A stretch of DNA of 64,000 nucleotides from Pacificispira sp965223125 (GCA_965223125.1 OZ244984.1:1302001-1366000), one strand, 5' to 3'. Shown: positions 1-9,020, counted from the stretch's first letter. Notes: generated by a model not told the origin, from the letters alone. A program made the numbers and translations.

Positions 1-63
1 TCCCGGAAAGATCGGAACAAGGGACAGAATTCCCAGCACGATCATCAGCGTCCAAGGCCGCAT
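1..63 (-). CDS. Partial CDS: N-terminus of an exported or membrane protein
   Basis: Reading leftward from an ATG at 63-61, an open frame runs to the window edge, giving only 21 residues. They begin Met-Arg-Pro-Trp and continue as a hydrophobic stretch rich in Leu, Ile and Val, as in a signal peptide or first membrane segment. The start lies 52 bp downstream of the mrp stop on the same strand, so it could be the next gene of an mrp operon. No strong ribosome binding site is visible. The family cannot be named from this fragment, and chance coding is possible at this length. Confidence 0.42.
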   Translation of the reverse strand, partial: MRPWTLMIVLGILSLVPIFPG

Positions 64-115
64 CGCAATCAACCGAAGCCTGCTGGATGACGGACGCACA
101 GGCACGGACCCGGCC

Positions 116-1216
116 TTACTCGGTCACGAAGCTCGGAGCGGCGCGACCTGCCGATCCACCGTCGAGCGCCGAGAGTATCTTCGTTGCGATGTCCATATAC
201 GCCCTGGCATGGGGGCTGTCCGGCTTGGACACCACAATCGGGTTGCCGCCATCCGCTGTCTCGCGGATTTCGATTTCCAGCGGGATTTCCCCCAGAAACG
301 GCGTACCCAGCTTCTCGGCCTCCAGCCGCGCACCGCCATGACCGAAGATATGCGCCTCGTGCCCGCAATTTGGGCAGATATACATCGACATGTTCTCAAT
401 GATGCCAAGCACCGGCACATCGACCTTGCGGAACATGTTCAGGCCCTTGCGCGCATCCAGTAAGGCGATATCCTGGGGGGTGGAGACGATCACCGCCCCC
501 GCCAGCGGCACTTTCTGGGACATCGTCAACTGCGCGTCGCCGGTGCCGGGCGGCATATCGACGATCAGAACGTCCAGTTCCCCCCAGGTGACGTCATCCA
601 GCATCTGCTGCAAGGCCCCCATCACCATCGGCCCGCGCCAGACGACCGGCTGATCCTCGGGCACCAGAAAGCCGATGGACATCACCTTGATGCCATAGCT
701 TTCCAGCGGCTCCAGTGTCTTGCCGTCCGGAGAATTCGGGCGGCTGCCGGAAATGCCCAGCATACGCGGCTGTGACGGGCCGAAGATATCTGCGTCCAGC
801 ATGCCGACTCGTTGTCCCAGCCGTCGCAGGGCGAGCGCAATATTGACGGCGGTGGTCGATTTGCCGACCCCGCCCTTGCCACTGGCCACGGCGACAATGT
901 GACGAATATCGGCGGCACCCTTTTTAAGGGTTGGCGCGGATTTGGCCGGGGCCGATTTGCCGGGCCCGGATTCCGCCGTCAGGACGGCGGTTGCGGACAA
1001 AACGCCCGGCATGGCACCGACAACCTGTTCCGCACCCCGTCGAATCGGCTCATGGTCGGCGGCCTTCGACGGGTCGCCGATTTCGATTGAAATCTGGACC
1101 ATCCGGTCCCGGATCGCGATACCCGATACAAGACCCGCCGATACGATGTCGCCGCCACCCGGCGCACGGATACCACCCAGCGCCTTCAGAACCGCGTCTT
1201 CGGTAAGTTCGGCCAT
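116..1216 (-). CDS. mrp: Mrp/ApbC family iron-sulfur cluster carrier ATPase
   Basis: Cytosolic P-loop ATPase of the Mrp/NBP35 family, which binds a labile Fe-S cluster and passes it to apo-proteins. With the ATG at 1216 the protein has 366 residues. An N-terminal MIP18-like (DUF59) domain covers about residues 5-80, followed by an Ala/Pro/Lys linker. The deviant Walker A motif GKGGVGKST lies at about residues 113-121, then an LDADIFGPSQ switch region. A CPNC pair for dimer-bridging cluster ligation sits in the C-terminal third. A longer reading frame exists upstream, but the ATG at 1216 is preceded by AAGGAG at good spacing and matches the usual family start. The gene is divergent from hflK. 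Confidence 0.95.
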   Translation of the reverse strand: MAELTEDAVLKALGGIRAPGGGDIVSAGLVSGIAIRDRMVQISIEIGDPSKAADHEPIRRGAEQVVGAMPGVLSATAVLTAESGPGKSAPAKSAPTLKKGAADIRHIVAVASGKGGVGKSTTAVNIALALRRLGQRVGMLDADIFGPSQPRMLGISGSRPNSPDGKTLEPLESYGIKVMSIGFLVPEDQPVVWRGPMVMGALQQMLDDVTWGELDVLIVDMPPGTGDAQLTMSQKVPLAGAVIVSTPQDIALLDARKGLNMFRKVDVPVLGIIENMSMYICPNCGHEAHIFGHGGARLEAEKLGTPFLGEIPLEIEIRETADGGNPIVVSKPDSPHARAYMDIATKILSALDGGSAGRAAPSFVTE

Positions 1217-1565
1217 GATCTTGAATCTCCTTGTCGGTACGGACAGAATAGATGTCGGGACGCCATATTCCAGAATTGCGCCGGTTTTCATCGGAGTTTC
1301 CGATAAATCGGTGCATCAGGATTGGCTTTCCCTTGCCTGCGTACATATATGAACCGAACCGGGCGCGCAAAGACCGCTTTTGGCCGTTATGTCGAGGCGT
1401 GGGTTGTTTGAGCCGGAAAAATCGAGTGTTATGCGGCGCAGGATTACGATTGCAGCGATGGCAACGCGACATTAGCAATGCAGAAAAGAACAGTGGTCGG
1501 TTGGCTTAGCTACCGGCATTAGACATACCTATCGTGTGAAACAACGGCGGACGGATCGGAACAGG
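1217..1565. other. Divergent intergenic region, mrp / hflK
   Basis: This 349-bp non-coding stretch separates the divergent mrp and hflK starts and must hold both promoters. It is more AT-rich than the flanking genes, with an ATATAT patch near 1347-1351, but no clean -35/-10 pair stood out. No small gene with a ribosome binding site was found in it. The open frames present are low-complexity shadows. Confidence 0.5.
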
Positions 1566-2729
1566 ATGCCTTGGGAAAATAACAGCGGCGGCCCTTGGGG
1601 CGGCCAGGGTGGTGGAAATCGCGGCGGCAATGGCGGCGGTGGCGGCGGCGGTGGACCCCGCAGCCCTTGGGGCAAACCCGGCGGCGGTGGCGGCGGCGGG
1701 CGTGGCCCCGGCGGCCAGCCCCCTGATGTCGAGGAACTGGTCCGCAAGGGTCAGGAGAAGCTGAAATCCATGATCCCCGGCGGGATGGGCATGAAGGGCG
1801 GAATCGCCATCGGTCTTGTCGTCGTGCTGATCTGGCTGGCCAGCGGCTTCTATCGCGTCGGCGCGGATGAGCAGGGTGTCGAACTGGTTTTCGGCAAGAT
1901 GAACCAGATCACGGGTCCGGGCCTGAACTACAATGTCCCTGCCCCGATCGGCGAAGTCTTCCTGCCCCGAGTCACAGCGGTCAACACCGTGGAAATCGGT
2001 TTCAACAGCGCGACCGGACGGACCACGGCCACGGAACTGCGGGCCGAAAGCCTTATGCTGACAGGGGACGAGAACATCATCGACATTCAGTTCGTGGTGT
2101 TCTGGAAAATCCGCGATGCGCAGGATTTCCTGTTCAATGTCCGCAACCCGGAACAAAGCGTCAAGAACGCGGCGGAAGCGGCCATGCGTGAAATCGTCGG
2201 CAAGAGCGCCTTCGAATATATCCGTACACGCGGCCGGAATGCCGTCGCCCGCGATGCCCAGGCCCGTATCCAGCAGATTCTGGACGACTATGGTGCCGGA
2301 ATCGAAATCACCCAGGTGAACCCGCAGAAATTCGACCCTCCAGGCCAGGTTCTCGATGCCTTCCGCGATGTGCAGGCGGCGAATGCCGAGCGCGAGAGCA
2401 AAATCAACCAGGCGACCGGTCAGTTCAACGAAGTGACCCAGCGGGCCGAAGGTCAGGCGCAGCAGATTCTGCGCGAGGCCGAGGCCTACAAGGAAGAACG
2501 GGTCAATCAGGCCCAGGGGGATACCCAGCGCTTCCTGTCGGTCCTGACCGAATACACCACCGCGCCGGACATCACCAAGCGGCGTATCTATCTTGAAACC
2601 ATGGAAGAAGTCATGGAGCGTATGAACAAGGTTCTGATTGAGAACAATGGCTCAGGCGACGGAAGCGGGGTCGTACCCTACCTGCCCCTCAACCAACTGA
2701 CCAATCCGGGCAGGGGGGCAAGTCAATGA
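1566..2729 (+). CDS. hflK: FtsH protease activity modulator HflK
   Basis: HflK is a type II inner-membrane SPFH protein that pairs with HflC to form a large periplasmic cage around FtsH hexamers and controls access of membrane substrates. The chosen ATG at 1566 gives the family hallmark MPWENN at the N-terminus and 387 residues. A very Gly-rich, Trp/Pro-containing cytoplasmic tail (about residues 1-50) precedes one membrane segment at about residues 77-95. The band 7 domain follows, then a long Gln/Glu/Ala coiled-coil region typical of HflK. The stop overlaps the hflC start by 4 bp (ATGA), implying translational coupling. Confidence 0.96.
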   Translation: MPWENNSGGPWGGQGGGNRGGNGGGGGGGGPRSPWGKPGGGGGGGRGPGGQPPDVEELVRKGQEKLKSMIPGGMGMKGGIAIGLVVVLIWLASGFYRVGADEQGVELVFGKMNQITGPGLNYNVPAPIGEVFLPRVTAVNTVEIGFNSATGRTTATELRAESLMLTGDENIIDIQFVVFWKIRDAQDFLFNVRNPEQSVKNAAEAAMREIVGKSAFEYIRTRGRNAVARDAQARIQQILDDYGAGIEITQVNPQKFDPPGQVLDAFRDVQAANAERESKINQATGQFNEVTQRAEGQAQQILREAEAYKEERVNQAQGDTQRFLSVLTEYTTAPDITKRRIYLETMEEVMERMNKVLIENNGSGDGSGVVPYLPLNQLTNPGRGASQ

Positions 2730-3607
2730 GCCGCACAGCGATAATCGCCCTTGGCGTGCTGGTCGCCGTGATCGTCACCGGCATCAGTTCCGCCTTCATC
2801 GTCCGGGAGACCGAACAGGTTCTCGTCCTGCGATTCGGGGAGCCGCAGCGCATCATCGCGTCGCCGGGGCTGCATTTCAAAGTCCCCTTCGTCGATGTCG
2901 CGTCCTTCTATGATAAACGGGTACTGGACTATGATGCCGATGTGCAGGAAATCCCGACATCCGATCAGAAGCAACTGGTGGTCAACGCCTTTGCCCGTTA
3001 CCGGATCACCGATCCCCTGCGCTTCTTCCAGACGGTCACCGACGAGCGGGGGATCGAACAGCGCTTCAATTCGCTGATCAACTCATCGTTGCGCGAGGTT
3101 CTGGGGGAGGTCAGCCTTGCGGTCGTCCTGACGCCGGAGCGTGCCCGTCTGATGGAAGACTTCACCCGGATCGTCGCCTCCGAGGCGGAAGCCTTCGGGA
3201 TCGAGGTCGTTGACGTTCGAATCAAGCGCATCGATCTTCCTCCGGAAAACAGCGAGGCGATCTTCGAGCGCATGGCAACGCAGCGTCAGCAGGAAGCCCG
3301 ACTGGTCCGGGCCGAAGGGGACAAGGAAGCCCAGCGCATCCGTGCGGAAGGGGACAAGCGTCAGCGGGTCATCATCGCCGAAGCCCAGCGGGATGCGGAA
3401 ATCCTGCGCGGGGAAGGCGATGCCGAAGCCCAGCGCCTCTATAACGATGCCTATGGCCAGGATGTCGGCTTCTTCGACTTCTGGCGCTCGATGCAGGCGA
3501 TGCAGAAGGGTCTTGCCGGGGATACGACAACCTATGTCGGCCCGCCGGACAGCGACTTCTTCCGCTTCTTCCGCAACGAGACCGGATCGGCACCGGAAAC
3601 GCGATAA
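2726..3607 (+). CDS. hflC: FtsH protease activity modulator HflC
   Basis: Partner of HflK in the periplasmic HflKC cage that modulates FtsH. The 293-residue protein has a single N-terminal membrane anchor (about residues 5-24), then the conserved lead into band 7 (FIVRETEQVLVLRFGEP). A charged Arg/Glu/Ala-rich coiled-coil region (repeated RAEGDK/RGEGDAEAQR motifs) lies at about 190-240. Start and stop are as expected for the family. It overlaps hflK by 4 bp and is followed after 18 bp by a strong intrinsic terminator, so hflKC forms its own transcription unit. Confidence 0.96.
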   Translation: MSRTAIIALGVLVAVIVTGISSAFIVRETEQVLVLRFGEPQRIIASPGLHFKVPFVDVASFYDKRVLDYDADVQEIPTSDQKQLVVNAFARYRITDPLRFFQTVTDERGIEQRFNSLINSSLREVLGEVSLAVVLTPERARLMEDFTRIVASEAEAFGIEVVDVRIKRIDLPPENSEAIFERMATQRQQEARLVRAEGDKEAQRIRAEGDKRQRVIIAEAQRDAEILRGEGDAEAQRLYNDAYGQDVGFFDFWRSMQAMQKGLAGDTTTYVGPPDSDFFRFFRNETGSAPETR

Positions 3608-3625
3608 ACAGCCAAAGCGAATGAC

Positions 3626-3660
3626 AAAAAGCCCCGGTCCCCAGGATCGGGGCTTTTTTG
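3626..3660 (+). terminator. Intrinsic terminator after hflC
   Basis: An 11-bp perfect stem (left arm 3626-3636, right arm 3648-3658; core GCCCCG/CGGGGC) with an 11-nt loop is followed by a run of T. The A-tract on the left pairs with the T-tract, so it could also work on the other strand. It lies 18 bp past the hflC stop and about 70 bp before the next SPFH gene, so that pair probably has its own promoter within 3660-3729 or depends on read-through. Confidence 0.85.
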
Positions 3661-3729
3661 TTTCCCGATTTCGGGTTCGGCCAGTATATCTTTCCCAACA
3701 GCAATTTCGACCTGCAAGGATCCTACCCC

Positions 3730-4677
3730 ATGAACCCGGATATTGCCTTTCTGATCAGTGAATCACTTGGCAGCGTCGTTGTGCTGATCCTTCTTGTCTT
3801 TGCCCTTCTGCTGGTCGCAAAGGGGGTGCAGGTCGTTTCCCAGAGCGAGGTCTATGTGATCGAGCGCTTCGGGAAATACACCAAGACCCTGCAGGCCGGT
3901 CTGAATTTCATCGTTCCCTTCCTGGACCGGGTCGCCCATCGGATTTCGATCCTGGAGCGGCAGTTACCGGAATTCGACATCTCCGTGATCACCCGGGACA
4001 ATGTCGAAGTACGGTTGCAGGCGACCGTCTTCTACCGGCTCACCGATGCCGCCTCCTCGGTCTATCGCATCCGGGATATCGATCAGGCGATCTTCACGGC
4101 GGCGACCTCCATCGTGCGGTCGGCGGCGGGTAAGCTGGAACTGGATGACCTGCAATCCTCACGGGAATCGATGAACGAGGAAATTGCCAAGAACCTGCAG
4201 GAAGCAGCTGTGGTTTGGGGGATCGAGATCACCCGCACCGAAATCACCGATGTCATTGTTGATGAGCAGACGAAATCCGCCCAGCGTCAGCAGTTGAATG
4301 CCGAGCGCCAGCGCCGCGCCGCCATCGCGACGGCGGAGGGCGAGAAGCGAGCGGTGGAACTTGCCGCCGATGCCCGCCTCTATGAGGCCCAGAAGGAAGC
4401 GGAGGCGGTGCGGGTGCAGGCGGATGCCAATGCCTATGCCGTGAAGGTTGCGGCGGAGGCGGATGCCGAACAGACCCATCTGGTCTCGCAGGCGATTGCC
4501 GCAAATGGTCAGCCCGCCATCGATTTCGAAATCATGAAACGTCAGGTCGAGGCGCTGGGTGCCGTTGCCTCCTCCTCCAACACCAAGACGATCATCATCC
4601 CGACGGATGTGACCGGTGCGCTCGGCTCGTTGCAGGTCCTGGCGGAAACCCTGGCCGGTGCCCGGAAAGGAGCGTAA
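3730..4677 (+). CDS. SPFH/band 7 membrane protein, QmcA/stomatin-like
   Basis: Membrane-anchored SPFH protein of the QmcA/slipin type, 315 residues. An N-terminal membrane segment lies at about residues 12-36, followed by the stomatin signature VYVIERFGKY and the full band 7 domain. An Ala/Glu/Arg-rich coiled coil comes next, then a C-terminal TKTIIIPTD motif shared by QmcA-type proteins. The ATG at 3730 is preferred over the longer open frame because AAGGA lies just upstream and the upstream codons run into the hflC terminator. The NfeD-like gene 5 bp downstream is the classic partner. Such pairs are linked to membrane microdomains and membrane protein quality control; the exact role here is not visible. 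Confidence 0.92.
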   Translation: MNPDIAFLISESLGSVVVLILLVFALLLVAKGVQVVSQSEVYVIERFGKYTKTLQAGLNFIVPFLDRVAHRISILERQLPEFDISVITRDNVEVRLQATVFYRLTDAASSVYRIRDIDQAIFTAATSIVRSAAGKLELDDLQSSRESMNEEIAKNLQEAAVVWGIEITRTEITDVIVDEQTKSAQRQQLNAERQRRAAIATAEGEKRAVELAADARLYEAQKEAEAVRVQADANAYAVKVAAEADAEQTHLVSQAIAANGQPAIDFEIMKRQVEALGAVASSSNTKTIIIPTDVTGALGSLQVLAETLAGARKGA

Positions 4678-4682
4678 CGACA

Positions 4683-4982
4683 ATGTCCCTTTCCTATTGG
4701 CTGTTCCAGCCGGAAGCCTGGCTGATCCTGGCCCTGGTACTGATCATTTCAGATATCGTGATCGGGATGGACTATTTCGTTTTGCCGGTCGGGATCGCGG
4801 CGGCACTGATTTCTGCTCTCCTGTTTGCGGAAAACCGGTTCTGGTTCAGCACCACGATCCTGCTCGAAACCTGGCGCGATATCCTGATCGCCTTCGCGGT
4901 TCTTTCCATCGCAGCAGTCTTTCTGGTTCGAACGCTGTTCCAGCGGCGAAAGGAAGATATTCGAGACATTAATGATTATTGA
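4683..4982 (+). CDS. NfeD-like short membrane protein
   Basis: Small protein of 99 residues with about three membrane segments (near residues 12-28, 33-48 and 66-85) and a basic, charged C-terminus. It lies 5 bp after the QmcA-like gene with GGAG upstream. This matches the short NfeD (NfeD1b/YbbK-partner) class, which accompanies stomatin-like proteins and normally carries an OB-fold tail. Here the protein ends soon after the membrane part, so the OB-fold domain seems absent. Its stop directly abuts the stop of the convergent diguanylate cyclase gene. Confidence 0.82.
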   Translation: MSLSYWLFQPEAWLILALVLIISDIVIGMDYFVLPVGIAAALISALLFAENRFWFSTTILLETWRDILIAFAVLSIAAVFLVRTLFQRRKEDIRDINDY

Positions 4983-6476
4983 TTATTTCTTCTGCCGGGC
5001 TGCGGTGCGGAGAACACTGCCGTCACCCTCCCCGGCAAGCGATACCTGATTGCGCCCCGCACGTTTGGCCGCATAGAGGGCGGTATCGGCACGATCCACC
5101 AGGGCATCCGGCGTCTCATCGGCCTTCAGGCTGGCGACACCGAAACTGGCGGACAGGGTGATGCTCGGCAGATCTTGCAGAACCAGACTCGCCGACAGTT
5201 TCTGGCGCAACTGGTCCGCTGCTTCCAGGGCAGCCTCAGAAGTGCAGTTCTCCATCAGGATGGTGAATTCCTCCCCACCCCACCGGGCCAGGATATCGGA
5301 TTTCCGCACGGCACCACCCAGAACCTCCGCTGCACGTTTCAGGACCGTATCCCCGATCAGATGCCCGAAGCGGTCATTGATCGCCTTGAAATGGTCGAGA
5401 TCCATCAGCACGACGGAAAGCGGCTGTCCGGTCCGGCGTGACCGCTCCACCGCCTGACGCAGGGAAATGTCGAAAACCTGACGATTACTGAGGCCAGTCA
5501 GCGGGTCGATTGTGGCCATTTCCTCCAGCCGGTGCTGAAAGCGCGCGATAGCCAGGAACAGAATCAGTCCCGTCACGACGATTGCCGCCATCCCGATCAC
5601 AATATTGGTCAGAATGCCACGAGATGCCGCTGCCGTCGCATTGGATTCCCGCTGTTCAACCATCAGGATCCAGTCCAGTTCCGGAATATAGCGTGTATTC
5701 AAAAGGATGGTGTCGCCGTCCCGTTCGTATTCAAAACTGCCGCCTTCACTGGCAACGATCTGGTCCGTGATACCAGCAAGGCCGGGCATGTCCGACAGGG
5801 TGCGATTATAGCTGATCTGGCGATCCGGATGCAGGGTGATTCTGCCGTCCCGCGATGCGAAATAGACCGTGCGGCTGAAATCGCTGCGGTAGCGATCAAT
5901 GATCCCGGCCATCGTATCGAGATCCATGCCAACGCCGGTCGCGCCGATGAAATTATTGTCGTAATCGAAAATCCGGTAATTGATGAAGATCGTCGTAGTA
6001 TCGCCCTGTTGCTGGTTTGGGTCGACATTGATCTCGTGATTGGTCGACATCTCCCGCACCCGGAAAAACCAGGCATCGCGTGGATCGCTTTCCCGAACAT
6101 CCTTGATATCACCACTGAAATGATAGTAACGCCGGGTCAGATCGGAGACATAGAAAGCGGTGAAAAAACCATATTTCTCACGGACTGCGGCTAGATAGCG
6201 CGCCACCTGATCCGACCCGACTTCACCGGACAGAATCCAGTCCCGCAGGAAGGTATCATTCGCCATCTGTGAGGAAACAAAGATAGGGCGCACCAGATCC
6301 GCCTGAATCTGGGAATAGATCGTATCACCGGTCAGGGGTAACTCCGTCTCGACGACGCTTCTTTTCAGGGCGTCATAGGCGACGTGGTAGCTCATGAAGG
6401 TCGTGCCGATGAACGCTATCGACAAAACCAGCCCCACGACCGCGAGGAGTTGTGCTCGCATCGATTGAAAGCCCAT
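4983..6476 (-). CDS. Membrane diguanylate cyclase with periplasmic dCACHE sensor
   Basis: 497-residue signalling enzyme predicted to make cyclic di-GMP from two GTP. One membrane segment sits at about residues 8-30 and a second at about 290-310. Between them is a periplasmic region of about 250 residues with dCACHE features (GATGVGMDLDTM, YRSDFSRTVYFASRDG). The cytoplasmic GGEEF domain has an intact GGEEF active site, with RKSD five residues upstream forming the inhibitory I-site, so product feedback inhibition is expected. DPLTGLSNR marks the domain start. The gene is convergent with the nfeD-like gene without a single spacer base. The ligand of the sensor is unknown. Confidence 0.93.
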   Translation of the reverse strand: MGFQSMRAQLLAVVGLVLSIAFIGTTFMSYHVAYDALKRSVVETELPLTGDTIYSQIQADLVRPIFVSSQMANDTFLRDWILSGEVGSDQVARYLAAVREKYGFFTAFYVSDLTRRYYHFSGDIKDVRESDPRDAWFFRVREMSTNHEINVDPNQQQGDTTTIFINYRIFDYDNNFIGATGVGMDLDTMAGIIDRYRSDFSRTVYFASRDGRITLHPDRQISYNRTLSDMPGLAGITDQIVASEGGSFEYERDGDTILLNTRYIPELDWILMVEQRESNATAAASRGILTNIVIGMAAIVVTGLILFLAIARFQHRLEEMATIDPLTGLSNRQVFDISLRQAVERSRRTGQPLSVVLMDLDHFKAINDRFGHLIGDTVLKRAAEVLGGAVRKSDILARWGGEEFTILMENCTSEAALEAADQLRQKLSASLVLQDLPSITLSASFGVASLKADETPDALVDRADTALYAAKRAGRNQVSLAGEGDGSVLRTAARQKK

Positions 6477-6614
6477 GATTCTGACGAAATCCTTATCCTG
6501 CCATCACGAACCGGCGACCCATCGTCGGACCTGCATCAGGCACCTGCTTGATTCAGAGCCAATAGCGTGCTCATAAACGATTCTTGCCCCGAAAACCAGA
6601 TGGATGGGTCGGAA

Positions 6615-7313
6615 ATGAAGCGTTTTTACACAATTGCCGCAGTTCAGGCGGAGCCGGAAGGCTGGTCGATCCGCCTCGACGGCCGCCCGGTGCGAACCCC
6701 GGCAAAGGCCCCGCTGCTGCTGCCGACGGAGGCTCTGGGTGCGGCCATCGCGGCGGAATGGGCTGCGCAGGGGGAAAAGATCATCCCTGACACAATGCCC
6801 CTGATGACCTTCGCTGCAACCGCCATTGACCGGGTGATGCCCGATCCGACCGCCGTCGCGCATGAGGCGGCGGGTTATGCCGGGTCCGATCTGCTGTGCT
6901 ATCGCGCGGAGCAGCCGGTAGAACTGTCACTGCGTCAGGCGGAGGCATGGGATCCGATCCTGGACTGGGCCGCACGGCGCTATGATGTCACCTTCACGGT
7001 CACCAGGGGCCTGATGCCGGTCGATCAGCCTGCCGGGAATGCCGCCCGGTTCCAGGCGCTTGCGGCGGGATTCGATCCTCATACACTGACGGCCGTTCAT
7101 GTCATGACGACGGGCTTCGGCTCCTTCCTGCTGGCCCTCGCCGTTGTCGAGGGGCACCTGGATGCCGAAGCGGCGCTTGCCACCTCCCGCATCGACGAGG
7201 AGTATCAGGCTGAACTCTGGGGTGCAGATGAGGATGCCCTAAAACGCCATGCGCGCCTTCGGGCCGAAATGGTCGCGGCACAGCGCTTCATCACCCTGGT
7301 CAGGGCAGCCTGA
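6615..7313 (+). CDS. ATP12 family F1-ATPase assembly chaperone
   Basis: Homolog of mitochondrial ATP12, which binds the F1 alpha subunit during ATP synthase assembly; bacterial members are typical of Alphaproteobacteria. The start MKRFYT at 6615 gives 232 residues. Family features include LDGRPVRTPAKAPLLLPT near the N-terminus, AAEWAAQG, a conserved DLLCYRAE segment and the C-terminal RIDEEYQAELWG motif. In-frame ATGs at 6567 and 6600 are possible, but MKRFY is the usual beginning. The gene precedes pccB by 74 bp on the same strand and may be cotranscribed with it. Confidence 0.92.
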   Translation: MKRFYTIAAVQAEPEGWSIRLDGRPVRTPAKAPLLLPTEALGAAIAAEWAAQGEKIIPDTMPLMTFAATAIDRVMPDPTAVAHEAAGYAGSDLLCYRAEQPVELSLRQAEAWDPILDWAARRYDVTFTVTRGLMPVDQPAGNAARFQALAAGFDPHTLTAVHVMTTGFGSFLLALAVVEGHLDAEAALATSRIDEEYQAELWGADEDALKRHARLRAEMVAAQRFITLVRAA

Positions 7314-7387
7314 CCACACATTCTGCGACTGGCAATGCATAAAATCGCAGGCTACAAAGACCTGTCGAGTTGAAATGGGGGAGTGAC

Positions 7388-8920
7388 ATGCAGGAAATCC
7401 TACAGCGTCTGGAAGACATGCGCGAGGCGGCACGGCAGGGCGGCGGCGCGGCGCGTGTGGAGGCACAGCATGCCAAGGGCAAGCTGTCAGCCCGTGAACG
7501 CCTGGACCTGCTGCTCGACCCGGATTCCTTTGAAGAATGGGACATGTTCGTCGAGCATGACTGCAATGATTTCGGCATGGATGCCCAGCGGGTGCCGGGC
7601 GATGGTGTCGTCACGGGCCATGGCCTGGTCAACGGGCGCCGTGTTTTCGTCTTCTCACAGGATTTCACCGTCTTCGGCGGTTCCCTTTCTGCCGCCCATG
7701 CCCGCAAGATCTGCAAGATCATGGATCAGGCGATGAAGGTCGGCGTCCCGGTCATCGGCCTGAACGATTCCGGCGGTGCGCGCATCCAGGAAGGCGTCGC
7801 TTCGCTGGCAGGCTATGCCGATGTGTTTCAGCGCAATGTGATGTCCTCCGGTGTGATCCCGCAGATATCCATGATCATGGGGCCCTGCGCGGGGGGAGCG
7901 GTCTATTCCCCCGCCATGACCGATTTCATCTTCATGGTGAAGGATTCCTCCTACATGTTCGTCACCGGGCCGGAGGTGGTGAAGACCGTCACGAACGAGA
8001 GCGTGACCGCCGAGGAACTGGGGGGCGCAACCACCCATACGTCGAAATCAGGCGTCGCCGACCTTGCCTTCGAGAATGATGTGGAGGCGATCCTGCAACT
8101 GCGGCGGTTCCTGGGTTTTCTGCCGCTGAACAACAGGGAAAAACCGCCGCATCGCCCGACCGACGACCCCGCCGACCGTCCCGACCTGTCACTCGACACG
8201 CTGGTCCCCCCGAACCCGAACAAGCCCTATGACATCAAGGAACTGATCCATAAAATCGCCGACGAGGGCGATTTCTTTGAATTGCAGCCGAACAATGCCG
8301 GGAACATCGTGATCGGTTTCGCGCGGATCGAGGGACACCCGGTCGGCGTGGTCGCCAACCAGCCGCTGGTTCTGGCGGGGTGTCTGGACATTGCCAGTGC
8401 GATCAAGGCCGGTCGTTTCGTGCGCTTCTGTGATGCCTTCAACATCCCCATCGTCACCCTGGTCGATGTACCGGGATTCCTGCCCGGCACGGCCCAGGAA
8501 TATGGCGGCATCATCAAGCATGGTGCGAAACTGCTCTATGCCTATGCCGAGGCGACGGTGCCGAAGGTGACGGTAATCACCCGCAAGGCCTATGGCGGGG
8601 CCTATGACGTGATGGCGTCCAAGCATCTGCGCGGCGACGTGAACTATGCCTGGCCCTCGGCGGAGATCGCGGTAATGGGCCCGAAAGGTGCGGTGGAGAT
8701 CATCTTCCGCGGCGACCGCACCGATCCCGCCAAACTGGCCGAGCGCGAAGCCGAGTACCGCAGCAAATTCGCCAACCCCTTCGTCGCGGGCAAGCACGGC
8801 TTCATCGACGATGTCATCATGCCCCACAACACCCGCCGCCGCATCGCCCGCGCACTGAGCATGCTGCGCACGAAGGACATCCAAAACCCCTGGAAGAAGC
8901 ACGGAAATATTCCGCTTTGA
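7388..8920 (+). CDS. pccB: Propionyl-CoA carboxylase beta subunit (carboxyltransferase)
   Basis: Cytosolic biotin-dependent carboxyltransferase subunit that carboxylates propionyl-CoA to methylmalonyl-CoA, together with a biotin carboxylase/biotin carrier alpha subunit. It has 510 residues, the usual PccB length, with N- and C-terminal crotonase-like carboxyltransferase domains. Conserved stretches include KGKLSARERLDLLLD, the first oxyanion loop region (CAGGAVYSPA) and RKAYGGAYDVM in the second domain. The ATG at 7388 has GGGGAG just upstream and is preferred over the upstream in-frame start. No alpha subunit or methylmalonyl-CoA mutase gene is in the window, so the partner must be elsewhere. 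Confidence 0.95.
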   Translation: MQEILQRLEDMREAARQGGGAARVEAQHAKGKLSARERLDLLLDPDSFEEWDMFVEHDCNDFGMDAQRVPGDGVVTGHGLVNGRRVFVFSQDFTVFGGSLSAAHARKICKIMDQAMKVGVPVIGLNDSGGARIQEGVASLAGYADVFQRNVMSSGVIPQISMIMGPCAGGAVYSPAMTDFIFMVKDSSYMFVTGPEVVKTVTNESVTAEELGGATTHTSKSGVADLAFENDVEAILQLRRFLGFLPLNNREKPPHRPTDDPADRPDLSLDTLVPPNPNKPYDIKELIHKIADEGDFFELQPNNAGNIVIGFARIEGHPVGVVANQPLVLAGCLDIASAIKAGRFVRFCDAFNIPIVTLVDVPGFLPGTAQEYGGIIKHGAKLLYAYAEATVPKVTVITRKAYGGAYDVMASKHLRGDVNYAWPSAEIAVMGPKGAVEIIFRGDRTDPAKLAEREAEYRSKFANPFVAGKHGFIDDVIMPHNTRRRIARALSMLRTKDIQNPWKKHGNIPL

Positions 8921-9001
8921 TCATGGCAGGGCCGCTGAATCAGGAGTCGGGAGACCACCGTGTCAGGCCCGGTGGTGACGGTATCGTATAACTGACGTCT
9001 T

Positions 9002-9020
9002 GCCCCGACTTGATCGGGGC
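9002..9020. repeat. REP-like palindrome between convergent genes
   Basis: A perfect 7-bp inverted repeat (GCCCCGA / TCGGGGC) around a CTTGA loop. It lies in the 121-bp gap between the convergent pccB and the ThDP enzyme. A second hairpin (ACCACCG/CGGTGGT, 8954-8976) lies beside it. Neither has a T-run. The first resembles the short GC palindromes commonly dispersed between convergent alphaproteobacterial genes, though only this one copy of this exact form was noticed here. Confidence 0.55.

Noticed and set aside
1566..1720. Gly-codon repeats at the hflK 5' end as a microsatellite or recent insertion
   Set aside because: Gly-rich N-termini are normal for HflK and the frame is intact.
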